This document shows positions 19,341 to 28,829 of a stretch of DNA of 64,000 nt, piece by piece. Location: contig JAGNIV010000019.1 in assembly GCA_018001015.1 (NCBI GenBank), positions 1 to 64,000 on the forward strand. The letters run 5' to 3'. Position 1 is the first letter of the stretch, and the number at the start of each line of letters is the position of its first letter. The position numbers were made by a program, and so were the translations under genes. This DNA is from Phenylobacterium sp. GTDB lineage: Bacteria > Pseudomonadota > Alphaproteobacteria > Caulobacterales > Caulobacteraceae. The notes below the pieces were generated by a model. It was given only the letters and a program-made list of their open reading frames with translations. It was not told where the DNA came from and searched no databases.

Positions 19341-20554
19341 AGGGCGGCTCGCAGCTTTTCCGCGAGATCGGTCTTCTCCCAGGAGAAGCCGCCGTCCTTG
19401 TCCGGCGTGCGGCCGAAGTGGCCGTAGGCGGCGGTGCGGGCATAGATCGGCTTGTTGAGGCCCAGGTGCTCGCGGATGGCGCGCGGCGTGGCGCCGCCCA
19501 CCAGTTCGGGCAGGATCTTTTCCAGCTTGGCCGCGTCGACCTCACCGGTGCCGTGCAGGTCGACATAGAAGGAGAGGGGCTGAGCCACGCCGATGGCGTA
19601 GCTGATCTGGATGGTGCACTTCCGGGCCAGGCCCGCGGCCACCACGTTCTTGGCCAGGTAGCGGCACAGATAGGCCGCCGAGCGGTCCACCTTGGTGGGG
19701 TCCTTACCGGAGAAGGCGCCGCCGCCGTGCGGGGCCGCGCCGCCATAGGTGTCGACGATGATCTTGCGGCCCGTCAGGCCCGCGTCGCCGTCCGGCCCGC
19801 CGATCAGGAACTTGCCGGTCGGGTTGACGTGCCACTTGGTCTTCTTGGTCACCAGGCCGTCGGGGAAGACGGAGAGGACGTGGGGCTTGATCAGTTCGAG
19901 GATGCGCTTGGACGAGGCGCTGTTCTCGCCGATCTTCTTGGCGTGCTGGGTGGAGACGACGATCTGCATCACCTCGACCGGGCGGCCGTCCTGGTACAGC
20001 AGGGTCACCTGGCTCTTGGCGTCGGGCTCCAGGCCCTTCTCGCCGGCGTGGCGCACCTGGGCCAGCTTGCTGAGGATGTTGTGGGAGTACTGCAGGGTGG
20101 CCGGCATCAGCTCCGGCGTCTCGTCGCAGGCGTAGCCGAACATGATGCCCTGGTCGCCGGCGCCTTCGTCCTTCTTGTTGGACGAGTCGACGCCCTGGGC
20201 GATGTCGGCCGACTGGGCGTGGAGGTAGTTGGCGAACTTCGCCTTCTGCCAGTGGAAGCCCTTCTGCTCGTAGCCGATGTCCTTCACCGCGGCGCGGACC
20301 AGGGGCTCGAGCGTGCCAAGGATATCCTTGGTCATCTGCTTGTTTTCCGCCTTGGAGGCGCCCGGCTTGCCGGCCCGGACTTCACCGGCCAGCACGATAC
20401 GGTTGGTGGTCACCATGGTCTCGCAGGCGACCCGGGCCTCGGGCTCGGCGGCCAGGAAGGCGTCGACCACGGTGTCGGAGATGCGGTCGGCGACCTTGTC
20501 CGGGTGGCCTTCGGAAACGCTTTCCGAGGTGAAGATATAGGAGGAACGGCTCAA
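19337..20554 (-). CDS. metK: S-adenosylmethionine synthase
   Basis: A 405-residue enzyme making SAM from methionine and ATP. It carries the N-terminal GHPDK motif, the signature [11 protein letters not shown], and [12 protein letters not shown]. The start is TTG at 20554 ([19 protein letters not shown]), with GGAG 8 nt upstream; no suitable ATG exists. A palindromic operator candidate lies upstream at 20623-20638. The gene follows an XRE regulator gene, a neighbourhood also found in Caulobacter as I recall it. Confidence 0.96.
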   Translation of the reverse strand: MSRSSYIFTSESVSEGHPDKVADRISDTVVDAFLAAEPEARVACETMVTTNRIVLAGEVRAGKPGASKAENKQMTKDILGTLEPLVRAAVKDIGYEQKGFHWQKAKFANYLHAQSADIAQGVDSSNKKDEGAGDQGIMFGYACDETPELMPATLQYSHNILSKLAQVRHAGEKGLEPDAKSQVTLLYQDGRPVEVMQIVVSTQHAKKIGENSASSKRILELIKPHVLSVFPDGLVTKKTKWHVNPTGKFLIGGPDGDAGLTGRKIIVDTYGGAAPHGGGAFSGKDPTKVDRSAAYLCRYLAKNVVAAGLARKCTIQISYAIGVAQPLSFYVDLHGTGEVDAAKLEKILPELVGGATPRAIREHLGLNKPIYARTAAYGHFGRTPDKDGGFSWEKTDLAEKLRAAL

Positions 20555-20622
20555 GAGAAGGCTCCGGAAAAGGCGCGAGCGCCGCAGGCAGAGGCGGCGA
20601 GCTGGAACGTCGCGGAAATCCT

Positions 20623-20638
20623 ATAAAGAAATCTTTAT
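20623..20638. promoter_or_regulatory. palindromic operator candidate upstream of metK
   Basis: ATAAAGA-AA-TCTTTAT, a perfect 7-bp inverted repeat, in an AT-rich patch about 70 nt upstream of the metK start. It resembles operators that comparative genomics assigned to ArsR-type regulators of the SAM cycle (SahR) in proteobacteria; this comparison is from memory. No SAM riboswitch motif was recognised in the leader. Confidence 0.5.
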
Positions 20639-20659
20639 GTCCCGCAAGCGGCCACGGAG

Positions 20660-20694
20660 CCGCTGCCGATCATCGCCGCGATGATCGGCAGCGG
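20660..20694. repeat. 35-bp perfect palindrome between xre and metK
   Basis: Two 17-bp arms, CCGCTGCCGATCATCGC (20660-20676) and its exact complement (20678-20694), with a 1-bp centre. There is no T run on either side, so it is not a standard intrinsic terminator; it may still stop or stabilise the xre transcript. Confidence 0.75.
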
Positions 20695-20758
20695 CGAACA
20701 GGTCCTGGCGACACGGGATCTCGAGCGCGAAGCCCGCGATAGTGTCGGGGAAATGTGG

Positions 20759-21217
20759 TCAGGCGACTTGGGCGGGCTCGCGCGGCGCGGCCGGTTCCGG
20801 CTCGCCGTCGTCCTCGTCGACCATGGCGCGGACCAGGTCGAGGATGCGCCGACGCACGCGGGCGCGGCGCACCTTGGGGAAGACCGCCGCCAGCTCCATG
20901 CCCTCGGGCGTCATCAGGAAGGCGTGGGCCGGGGGCGGGCCGTCGCTGGAGACGGGCGCATTGAGTTCGGCGTCGGGCAGGCCGTCGAAGAAATAGGAGA
21001 TCGAGGTCTGAAGCGCGCGGGCCATGTCCCACAGCTTCGAGGCGCTCACCCGGTTGGCGGCGCGCTCATACTTCTGAACCTGCTGAAATGTCAGACCGAT
21101 GGAGTCCGCCAGCTTTTCCTGGCTGACTCCCAGTTCCTTGCGGCGGAGTCGGATACGCAGTCCCACGTGCAGATCGACCGGATTGGGGGATCGGTCGACG
21201 TCGAATTCCTTAGCCAT
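20759..21217 (-). CDS. XRE-family HTH transcriptional regulator
   Basis: A 152-residue protein. Residues 18-75 are a Cro/CI-type helix-turn-helix (GVSQEKLADSIGLTFQQVQKYE). A short Asp/Pro linker and a basic C-terminal part (VRRARVRRRILDLVRAM) follow. It has no sensor or peptidase domain. It lies between lnt and metK in the same orientation. Its targets are unknown; the adjacent metK operator candidate is of a different type. Confidence 0.85.
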   Translation of the reverse strand: MAKEFDVDRSPNPVDLHVGLRIRLRRKELGVSQEKLADSIGLTFQQVQKYERAANRVSASKLWDMARALQTSISYFFDGLPDAELNAPVSSDGPPPAHAFLMTPEGMELAAVFPKVRRARVRRRILDLVRAMVDEDDGEPEPAAPREPAQVA

Positions 21218-21276
21218 GTGCTTCCCAATAGACGAGGTCGATCGCCGTCGTCAAAAATGATGACGCCTGCGTCAAC

Positions 21277-22848
21277 TCAACGTGCTCGCCGGATGCGTCC
21301 CGCCACTGCGATGGACGCTGATAAGAGCAACATGATGGCGAATCCCGCGTCGCCGAAACTCGAATACACCGTACGGGCGAGCGCCGACGGCAGCCGAACG
21401 TCGATATTTCCTTCCTCGCCAAGGGTTAGGCGGGCGCCCAAAATGGGGCGGCCATAGGCGTCGATCATGGTTGATACGCCCGTTGGGGTGGCGCGCGCGA
21501 TCGGCAGGCCCTCCTCGATAGCGCGGTAGGCGGCGATGTTGAGGTGCTGCCAGGGCCCGCTGGTGGCGCCGAACCAGGCGTCATTGGACACGTTCAGCAG
21601 CCACTTCGCCCGCCCACCGCCGCGCCGGGCGGCCTCTGACGCGAAACCCGGGAACAGGGCTTCATAGCAGATCAGCGGCTGGAGGGCCGGCACGCCATCA
21701 GGCTGGATCGGACGCGGCGGAGGTCCCGCGGTGAAGTCCTCGGGCATGTGAACAAGGCTGCGGATGCCGAGCCTGGTGGCCAGGTCCCCCAGCGGCAGGA
21801 ACTCGCCGAACGGCACCAGCCGGTGCTTGTCGTAGAACCCCGTCACCCGCAGGCCGGGCGCCTCGCGGTGCAGGACCACCAGGCTGTTGAAATAGTCGAC
21901 CCCGCCCGCCGCGCCGGGGCCGACCCGGTTGGCGCCCATCATCAAGGTCTGGCCGGGCGCCAGAGCATCGGTCAGGCGGCTCACATAGGGGCTGCCGGGC
22001 GCCAGCAGATCGTCAATCACCGCCGGCAGGGCGCCCTCGGGCCAGATCACGATGTCGGGGCGGACAGGCGACGCCTGGGTGGTCAGGCGGACATAGGTGG
22101 AAAACACCATGTCCAGGTTCTCCGGCTTCCACTTGTCCTTCTGGTCGATATTGGCCTGGACCAGTCGCACCAGCGGTGCGTCGGGGGCGGTCGCCTTCGC
22201 GCTCGCCAGCCGCAGGGCGCCGAAGCCGTAGAGGCCCGCCAGGATGGCGATGACAGCGATCCCGGCGACGATCCGGGTCCTGCCCCGCCGCCACAGCAGG
22301 GCGATCGAAGCCCCCAGAACGATCGTGATCCAGGACAGGCCGTAGCTCCCCACCACCGAGGCGGCCTGGGAGGGGGCCGAGCCCGCCCGCCAGCTCTCGC
22401 CGGGCAGGTCCCAGGGGAAGCCGGTGAGCACGTGGCCGCGCAGCCATTCACACAGGGCCAGGGCGCCGGCGAAGACCAACACCCGCCACGGGCCCTTCAC
22501 GTCGACTGCGCGATAGAGCAGAGCCGCGAGGCCCCAGAACAGGGCCAGACCGCCGGACATGGCCAGCAGGGCGATGGGGGCCATCCAGCCCTGGTTGGCG
22601 GCGTCCACCAGGAACGGTTCGGTGATCCAGTGGGTGCTCACCGCGAAATAGCCGACCCCGGCCAGCCAACCCCGGAAGAAGGCCGAACGCCGGGGGCGCG
22701 GGCCGTCCGTCTCCGCCAGCCACATAATCAGGCCATAGGCCGCGACGCCGACGATCAGGCCGAAGGGCGGATGGGCAAGGGCCGCGCCAATACCGGCGGC
22801 CACCGCCAGGATGCGCCCCCGCCAGGCCGCCGTCAGCGACAGGTTCAA
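21277..22848 (-). CDS. lnt: apolipoprotein N-acyltransferase
   Basis: A 523-residue inner-membrane enzyme that adds the third acyl chain to lipoproteins. The N-terminal ~210 residues hold several membrane segments. The nitrilase-like domain has the catalytic triad Glu in IWPEGALP, Lys in YDKHRLVPFGEFLP and Cys in LICYEALFP. A C-terminal membrane helix (FAIMLLLSASIAVAG) ends the protein. The start overlaps the corC-like stop by 4 nt (ATGA), so translation is coupled. Confidence 0.94.
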   Translation of the reverse strand: MNLSLTAAWRGRILAVAAGIGAALAHPPFGLIVGVAAYGLIMWLAETDGPRPRRSAFFRGWLAGVGYFAVSTHWITEPFLVDAANQGWMAPIALLAMSGGLALFWGLAALLYRAVDVKGPWRVLVFAGALALCEWLRGHVLTGFPWDLPGESWRAGSAPSQAASVVGSYGLSWITIVLGASIALLWRRGRTRIVAGIAVIAILAGLYGFGALRLASAKATAPDAPLVRLVQANIDQKDKWKPENLDMVFSTYVRLTTQASPVRPDIVIWPEGALPAVIDDLLAPGSPYVSRLTDALAPGQTLMMGANRVGPGAAGGVDYFNSLVVLHREAPGLRVTGFYDKHRLVPFGEFLPLGDLATRLGIRSLVHMPEDFTAGPPPRPIQPDGVPALQPLICYEALFPGFASEAARRGGGRAKWLLNVSNDAWFGATSGPWQHLNIAAYRAIEEGLPIARATPTGVSTMIDAYGRPILGARLTLGEEGNIDVRLPSALARTVYSSFGDAGFAIMLLLSASIAVAGRIRRAR

Positions 22849-23717
22849 ATGACGACGTCCGGCTCGGGGAGCCGGCGCACCCGCACCCGCTTCACCCGGC
22901 GCGGATCGGCGTCGGTGACCTGGAACTCGAAGCCGCCCGAATGGGGGATCACCTCGCCCCGTTGCGGCACACGGCCGGCCAGCGCCGTGACCAGGCCGGC
23001 CACCGTGTCGATCTCTTCCTCCAGGTCCGGCGGGGCCAGTTCGGCGCCCACGGCGGCCTCCAGTTCCTCCAGCGGCGCGCGGGCGTCGACATCGAACACG
23101 CCGCCCGGGCGAGCCACGACCCCGGCCGTCTGGGCGTCGTCGTGCTCATCGTCGATCTCGCCGACCACCGCCTCCACCAGGTCTTCCAGGGTGACCAGGC
23201 CGTCGGTGCCGCCGAACTCGTCGATCACCAGGGCCATGTGGATGCGGCTGGTCTGCATGCGCAGCAGCAGATCGGCGGCGCGCATGGAGGCCGGCACATA
23301 GAGCGCGTCGCGCCGCACCTTCTGCAGGATGGCGTCGGTGGCCGCCGGAGGCTTGCCGCCCTTGGGCTTGGGGTTGGCCAGCAGCTTGAAGACGTCCTTT
23401 ACGTGGACCACGCCCACCGGATCATCCAGGGTTTCCCGATAGATCGGCATGCGGCTGTGCTCAGCCTCCACGAACCGTTCGACGACGCCGGCGAAGGGGG
23501 TGGTGAGCTCCACGGCGACGATGTCGGCGCGCGGCGTCATGACGTCCTCGACCCGAAGCGTCTGGAAGGCCTGGGCCTGGTCGACCATGCGGTCGCCCAC
23601 CAGGTCCACCGGGGTCGGGGGGATTTCCATCCCGCCCGTGCCGCGCAGCCGTCTCAGGAAGGCCCGTATGCCGCGGCTCTTGCGCGCGACCCCGGGCGGG
23701 TCTTCAGAACTAGCCAT
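22845..23717 (-). CDS. CorC/HlyC-type CBS-domain protein
   Basis: 290 residues from the ATG at 23717 (MASSEDPPG). Two CBS domains (about 60-180, with RVEDVMTPRADIVAVE) are followed by a CorC_HlyC domain (about 200-285). It lacks the membrane CNNM/DUF21 part, like E. coli CorC (YbeX). It lies between ybeY and lnt, the same order as E. coli ybeZ-ybeY-ybeX-lnt; YbeX there is linked to ribosome maturation and Mg2+/Co2+ handling. The start overlaps the ybeY stop. Confidence 0.88.
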   Translation of the reverse strand: MASSEDPPGVARKSRGIRAFLRRLRGTGGMEIPPTPVDLVGDRMVDQAQAFQTLRVEDVMTPRADIVAVELTTPFAGVVERFVEAEHSRMPIYRETLDDPVGVVHVKDVFKLLANPKPKGGKPPAATDAILQKVRRDALYVPASMRAADLLLRMQTSRIHMALVIDEFGGTDGLVTLEDLVEAVVGEIDDEHDDAQTAGVVARPGGVFDVDARAPLEELEAAVGAELAPPDLEEEIDTVAGLVTALAGRVPQRGEVIPHSGGFEFQVTDADPRRVKRVRVRRLPEPDVVI

Positions 23718-24171
23718 CGTCTCCCTGTTCGGCGCCGTAGGGGTCAGGCGCACCCAGACCGGCCATGACCACGCGCTCCAGACCTTCCATGTCCTCGGCG
23801 TCGTCGTCGGTTTCGTGATCGTACCCTACAAGATGCAGCACCCCGTGCGCCACAAGGTGTTGCAGATGATGGGCGAGGCTCTTGCCCTGCTCGGCGGCCT
23901 CGCGAACGCAGACCCCGTGGGCCAGGGCCACGTCCCCCAGGTGATCCTCGGGGTTCGGCGGGGCCGGGAAGGACAGGACATTGGTGGCCGCGTCCTTGCC
24001 GCGGAACCGGCTGTTGAGATCCTGGACACCGGTGTCGTCGGTCAGCAGAACTACCACGGCGCCCTCGCGCTGGGCGGCGGTTAGGGCCGCCTGGGCGGCG
24101 GCCACCACCAGGGCGGGGGCGTCGGGAAGGTCCCTCGCCCAGGTCTCGTCCTCGATCTCGACGTCGATCAA
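23710..24171 (-). CDS. ybeY: endoribonuclease YbeY
   Basis: A 153-residue metallo-RNase of 16S rRNA 3' maturation and ribosome quality control. The zinc motif H-x3-H-x5-H is in the segment HGVLHLVGYDHETDDDAEDM. The start overlaps the phoH-like stop by 4 nt and its end overlaps the corC-like start, so the cluster is tightly coupled. Confidence 0.93.
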   Translation of the reverse strand: MIDVEIEDETWARDLPDAPALVVAAAQAALTAAQREGAVVVLLTDDTGVQDLNSRFRGKDAATNVLSFPAPPNPEDHLGDVALAHGVCVREAAEQGKSLAHHLQHLVAHGVLHLVGYDHETDDDAEDMEGLERVVMAGLGAPDPYGAEQGDDG

Positions 24172-25117
24172 ATGGAGCGCCCGCGCTTGGCGGCGTCGGC
24201 GTCATAGGCCCGCACGATGCGCTCCACCATCGGGTGGCGGACCACGTCCTCCACGGTGAAACGGTTGACCCCGACGCCCTTGACGCCCTCCAGCAGGCCG
24301 ACGGCATGGGCCAGACCGGAGTCCGAGGCGTTCACCAGGTCGATCTGGCTGGGATCGCCGGTCACCGCCATGCGCGAGCCCTCGCCCAGGCGCGTCAGGA
24401 CCATCTTCATCTGCAGACGGGTGGTGTTCTGGGCCTCGTCGACGATGATGAAGGCGTGGCTGAGCGTGCGGCCGCGCAGGAAGGCGATGGGCGCGACCTC
24501 GATCTCGCCCTTCTCGCGCCGGCGTTTGAACTGGTCTGCGCCCAGGATGTCGGTCAGGGCCTCCCAGACCGGGGCCATGTAGGGATCGACCTTTTCCGAC
24601 AGGTCGCCGGGCAGGAAGCCGAGGCGTTCGCCCGCCTCCACCGCCGGGCGGCTGACGATCAGACGCTCCACCTCGCCGCGCAGCAGCATGCCCGCGCCGT
24701 GGGCCACGGCCAGGAAGGTCTTGCCGGTGCCGGCGGGGCCTAAGCCGAAGACCAGCTCGCAGGCGGCCAGCGCCTGGAGGTAACGGGCCTGGCCCGGCGT
24801 CTTGGGCGCCACCTGGCCGCGCTTGCCGGTGGGCAGGGCGCCCGGCGCCCCGCCGCGGCCCACACGCACCTGGCCAATCGCCACCCGCAGGTCGGCCTCG
24901 GTGATCTCCAGGCCGGCGTCGGCGCGCTCGGCGATCTGCTCCACCACCCGTCTGGCGGTGGCGCGGCCCTTGGAGTCGCCATTGATCGAAACCCCGCCGC
25001 CGGGGGTTTCGATCAGCACGTCGAAGGCGTCCTCGATGAGGGCCGCATGCCGGCCGGCCGCACCGCCCACCGCGCGGACGGCGATGTCGGAGAGGGGAAT
25101 GAACTCAGGCGCCTTAC

Positions 25118-25121
<4 letters not shown>
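24168..25121 (-). CDS. PhoH-family ATPase (YbeZ)
   Basis: A 317-residue P-loop ATPase. Walker [10 protein letters not shown] lies near residue 130 and Walker B IIVDEAQN near 225; an N-terminal KH-like part precedes them. In E. coli YbeZ works with YbeY in RNA metabolism, and the same gene order is found here. Its start overlaps the miaB stop by 4 nt. Confidence 0.93.
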
Positions 25122-26458
<1,337 letters not shown>

Positions 26459-26507
26459 GGCGGGGTTTATGCGGCTGGCGACAGGAGGGTGCAAGCCGAC
26501 CAGCCGA

Positions 26508-26915
26508 CTACTCCTCGACCGGAACGCCGTAGAGTTCCAGGCGGTGGTCCACCAGCCTGTAGCCAAGCTTGCGGGCGATGGCCTCCTGCAGGGCCTCGAT
26601 CTCGTCATCGACGAACTCGATGACCTTGCCCGACTTCATGTCGATCAGGTGGTCGTGGTGGACCTCGGTGGCCTCCTCGTAGCGCGAACGGCCGTCGCGG
26701 AAGTCGTGGCGGGCGATGATGCCGGCCTCCTCGAACAGCCGCACCGTCCGGTAGACCGTGGCGATGGAGATGTGGGGGTCCACCTGGTGGGAGCGGCGGT
26801 ACAGTTCCTCCACGTCCGGGTGGTCATGGGCCGCCGACAGCACGCGCGCGATCACGCGGCGCTGCTCGGTCATGCGCATGCCCTTTTCGACGCAGAGATT
26901 TTCGATCCGGTCCAA
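26508..26915 (-). CDS. fur: ferric uptake regulator Fur
   Basis: 135 residues from a TTG start at 26915 ([20 protein letters not shown]), chosen because AGGAG lies 7 nt upstream and the N-terminus matches Caulobacter Fur as I remember it; an in-frame TTG at 26936 is possible. The N-terminal winged helix includes [18 protein letters not shown]. The metal-binding [13 protein letters not shown] follows, and the C-terminal CxxC motif is absent, as in several alphaproteobacterial Fur proteins. It represses iron uptake genes when bound to iron. It lies between rimI and miaB. Confidence 0.93.
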   Translation of the reverse strand: MDRIENLCVEKGMRMTEQRRVIARVLSAAHDHPDVEELYRRSHQVDPHISIATVYRTVRLFEEAGIIARHDFRDGRSRYEEATEVHHDHLIDMKSGKVIEFVDDEIEALQEAIARKLGYRLVDHRLELYGVPVEE

Positions 26916-26953
26916 GAACCGACTCCTGATTTCCAAATGCCGTAAGGACAGGT

Positions 26954-27409
26954 CTAGAGGGCCGCGCCGCCAAGGTCGAGACGCATCACGACAGCGTCCA
27001 CATAGATGCCGCCGCCGCGATCATAATAGCTGGGCCGACGGCCGGCGCGAACAAAGCCCTGCACGTCGTAGAGGGCCAGGGCCGGATCATTGTCCACCGC
27101 CACCTCCAGGAACATGGCGTCCGCCCCCGCGGCCTTGGCGGCGGCGGCGGCGGCCACCACCAGGGCGCGGGCCACGCCCTGCCGCCGGGCGTCGGGATCG
27201 ACCGCCAGGGTCAGCACCTCAGCCTCTCCGGCCAGGGCGCGGCAGAGGATCATGCCAACCGGACCTTCCGCCTCGACGATCAGGCCGAAGGCGCCGGGGC
27301 CGCTGGCCAGGTCGGCGATCTCGTCGGCGCTCCAGCCGGGGGTGAAGGCCCGGCGGTGGACGATCGACAGGGCCTCCAGATCAGCCTCGACGGCGGGGCG
27401 CAGGATCAT
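26954..27409 (-). CDS. rimI: ribosomal-protein-alanine N-acetyltransferase
   Basis: A 151-residue GNAT enzyme. The acetyl-CoA loop RRQGVARAL, the Asn in VAVDNDPALALYDVQGF and the C-terminal RRPSYYDRGG segment fit RimI, which acetylates the N-terminus of S18. The position beside tsaB (4-nt overlap) is the usual tsaB-rimI pairing. Confidence 0.93.
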   Translation of the reverse strand: MILRPAVEADLEALSIVHRRAFTPGWSADEIADLASGPGAFGLIVEAEGPVGMILCRALAGEAEVLTLAVDPDARRQGVARALVVAAAAAAKAAGADAMFLEVAVDNDPALALYDVQGFVRAGRRPSYYDRGGGIYVDAVVMRLDLGGAAL

Positions 27410-28053
27410 GCGGGCAGGTCGCGGCCGCCGGGCAGCTTGGCGTCGGGGGCGCGGAGATAGAGCGGGCGGGGCGGAACCGGCGGGCGCAGGGCGGCGATCT
27501 TGGCCACCGCCACGGGATCGGCATGGTCGGCGATCACCACATGGGCGGCGGGCAGGATGTCGGCGAGCAGGGCCGCGCCCGAACCCACCAGGGTGACTTC
27601 GCCCGCTCCCGCCAGTTCGGCCAGGCGCGCGGCGGCGGTTCCGGGGGGCAGGGCGTCGGGGGCGCTGACCGCCACGCCGTCGACGAAGGCCTGCAGGTAA
27701 AGTTGGTCACGCTTGGCGTCGAGGACGGCGAAGACGGTTCTGGTCAACGGCTGGGCCAGGGCCTCCAGCACGCCGACTCCGATCACCGGAATCGACAGGG
27801 CGGCGCCCAGGCCCTTGGCGAATGCCAGGCCCACCCGCAGGCCGGTGAAGGAGCCGGGCCCGACGGTGACCCCGACCCGTTCAAGCCGGGAGAATTCCAG
27901 GCCGGCCTCCGCCATCAGCTCCGCGACCAGGGGGGCGAGGCGTTCCTGGTGGCCGCGGGCCATCGGCTCGGCCCGGGACGCCAGCACCCGTCCACCGTCG
28001 AGGACAGCGGCCGAGCAGGCTCCCAGGCAGGTGTCTATGGCGAGAAGGATCAG
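27406..28053 (-). CDS. tsaB: tRNA threonylcarbamoyladenosine biosynthesis protein TsaB, probable CTG start
   Basis: 215 residues. TsaB is the inactive ASKHA-fold partner of TsaD in t6A37 synthesis. The N-terminal ILLAIDTCLGACS strand and the VTVGPGSFTGLRVGLAFAKG segment are diagnostic. No ATG, GTG or TTG begins the protein near that strand; the only well-placed start is CTG at 28053, overlapping the nfuA stop (CTGA). An upstream in-frame extension exists but reads through nfuA and does not look like TsaB. Confidence 0.88.
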   Translation of the reverse strand: MILLAIDTCLGACSAAVLDGGRVLASRAEPMARGHQERLAPLVAELMAEAGLEFSRLERVGVTVGPGSFTGLRVGLAFAKGLGAALSIPVIGVGVLEALAQPLTRTVFAVLDAKRDQLYLQAFVDGVAVSAPDALPPGTAAARLAELAGAGEVTLVGSGAALLADILPAAHVVIADHADPVAVAKIAALRPPVPPRPLYLRAPDAKLPGGRDLPA

Positions 28054-28628
28054 AGGGTCTGCTCGACCCGGGTGACCTCGGGCACATAGTGCTTGAGCAT
28101 GTTCTCGACGCCGGCCTTCAGGGTCGCCGAGGACGACGGGCAGCCGGAACAGGCGCCGCGCATATGCAGCCACACGACGCCGGTCTCGGGCTCGAAGCGA
28201 TTGAACAGGATGTCGCCGCCATCCTGGGCCACGGCCGGGCGGATACGGGTGTCCAGCAGGTCCTTGATCTCGGCCACCACCTGGGCGGTGTCGGCGTCGT
28301 AGACCGCCTCGTCGTCATGACCGCCGCTTTCGGCGCCGGCCTCGGCGGCGAACAGCGGCCGGCCCGAGGCGAAGTGATCCATGATGGCGGCCAGAACCGG
28401 CGCCTTCAGGTGCGGCCAGTCATGGTCAGGATGCTTGCCCACCGTGACGAAGTCGGCGCCGAAGAACACCCGGTCGACACCGTCGATATCGAACAGGTCC
28501 GAGGCCAGCGGCGAGGCCTCGGCTTCCAGCGGGCTGCGGAAGTCGCGCGAGCCTTCGGCAAGGACGGTCTGTCCGGGCAGGAATTTCAGGACCTCGGGGT
28601 TCGGCGTGGGTTCGGTCTGGATGAACAT
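28050..28628 (-). CDS. Fe-S cluster carrier NfuA-type protein (NifU-like)
   Basis: 192 residues. The N-terminal Nfu_N domain starts MFIQTEPTPNPEVLKFLPG. The C-terminal NifU domain holds the cluster-binding CxxC in GACSGCPSS, and the DGGDILF motif precedes it. It delivers Fe-S clusters to target proteins; MiaB in the same run is a likely client. The ATG at 28628 is chosen from the conserved N-terminus although the frame is open far upstream. Confidence 0.93.
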   Translation of the reverse strand: MFIQTEPTPNPEVLKFLPGQTVLAEGSRDFRSPLEAEASPLASDLFDIDGVDRVFFGADFVTVGKHPDHDWPHLKAPVLAAIMDHFASGRPLFAAEAGAESGGHDDEAVYDADTAQVVAEIKDLLDTRIRPAVAQDGGDILFNRFEPETGVVWLHMRGACSGCPSSSATLKAGVENMLKHYVPEVTRVEQTL

Positions 28629-28829
28629 GGGCCAGATGTGGCGCGAGAACAGGCAATGCGCAAGGTTTGGCGGGCCCGGGCGGTCTCCTGAGCGGTGCGC
28701 CTGCGACCAGACGCCTGCAGGCATGGCCATGCTGCGATTGAACGGCGGTGGGAAAGGGTGTATCGCGCCCGCCGCACACGGCATTCGGGCCGAACAAGGG
28801 AACCACCTTTTTGGTCCCGGAGACTTTGG

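Noticed and set aside
20555..20660. SAM-II riboswitch in the metK leader
   Set aside because: The conserved pseudoknot core strings were not found; an AT-rich palindrome is present instead.
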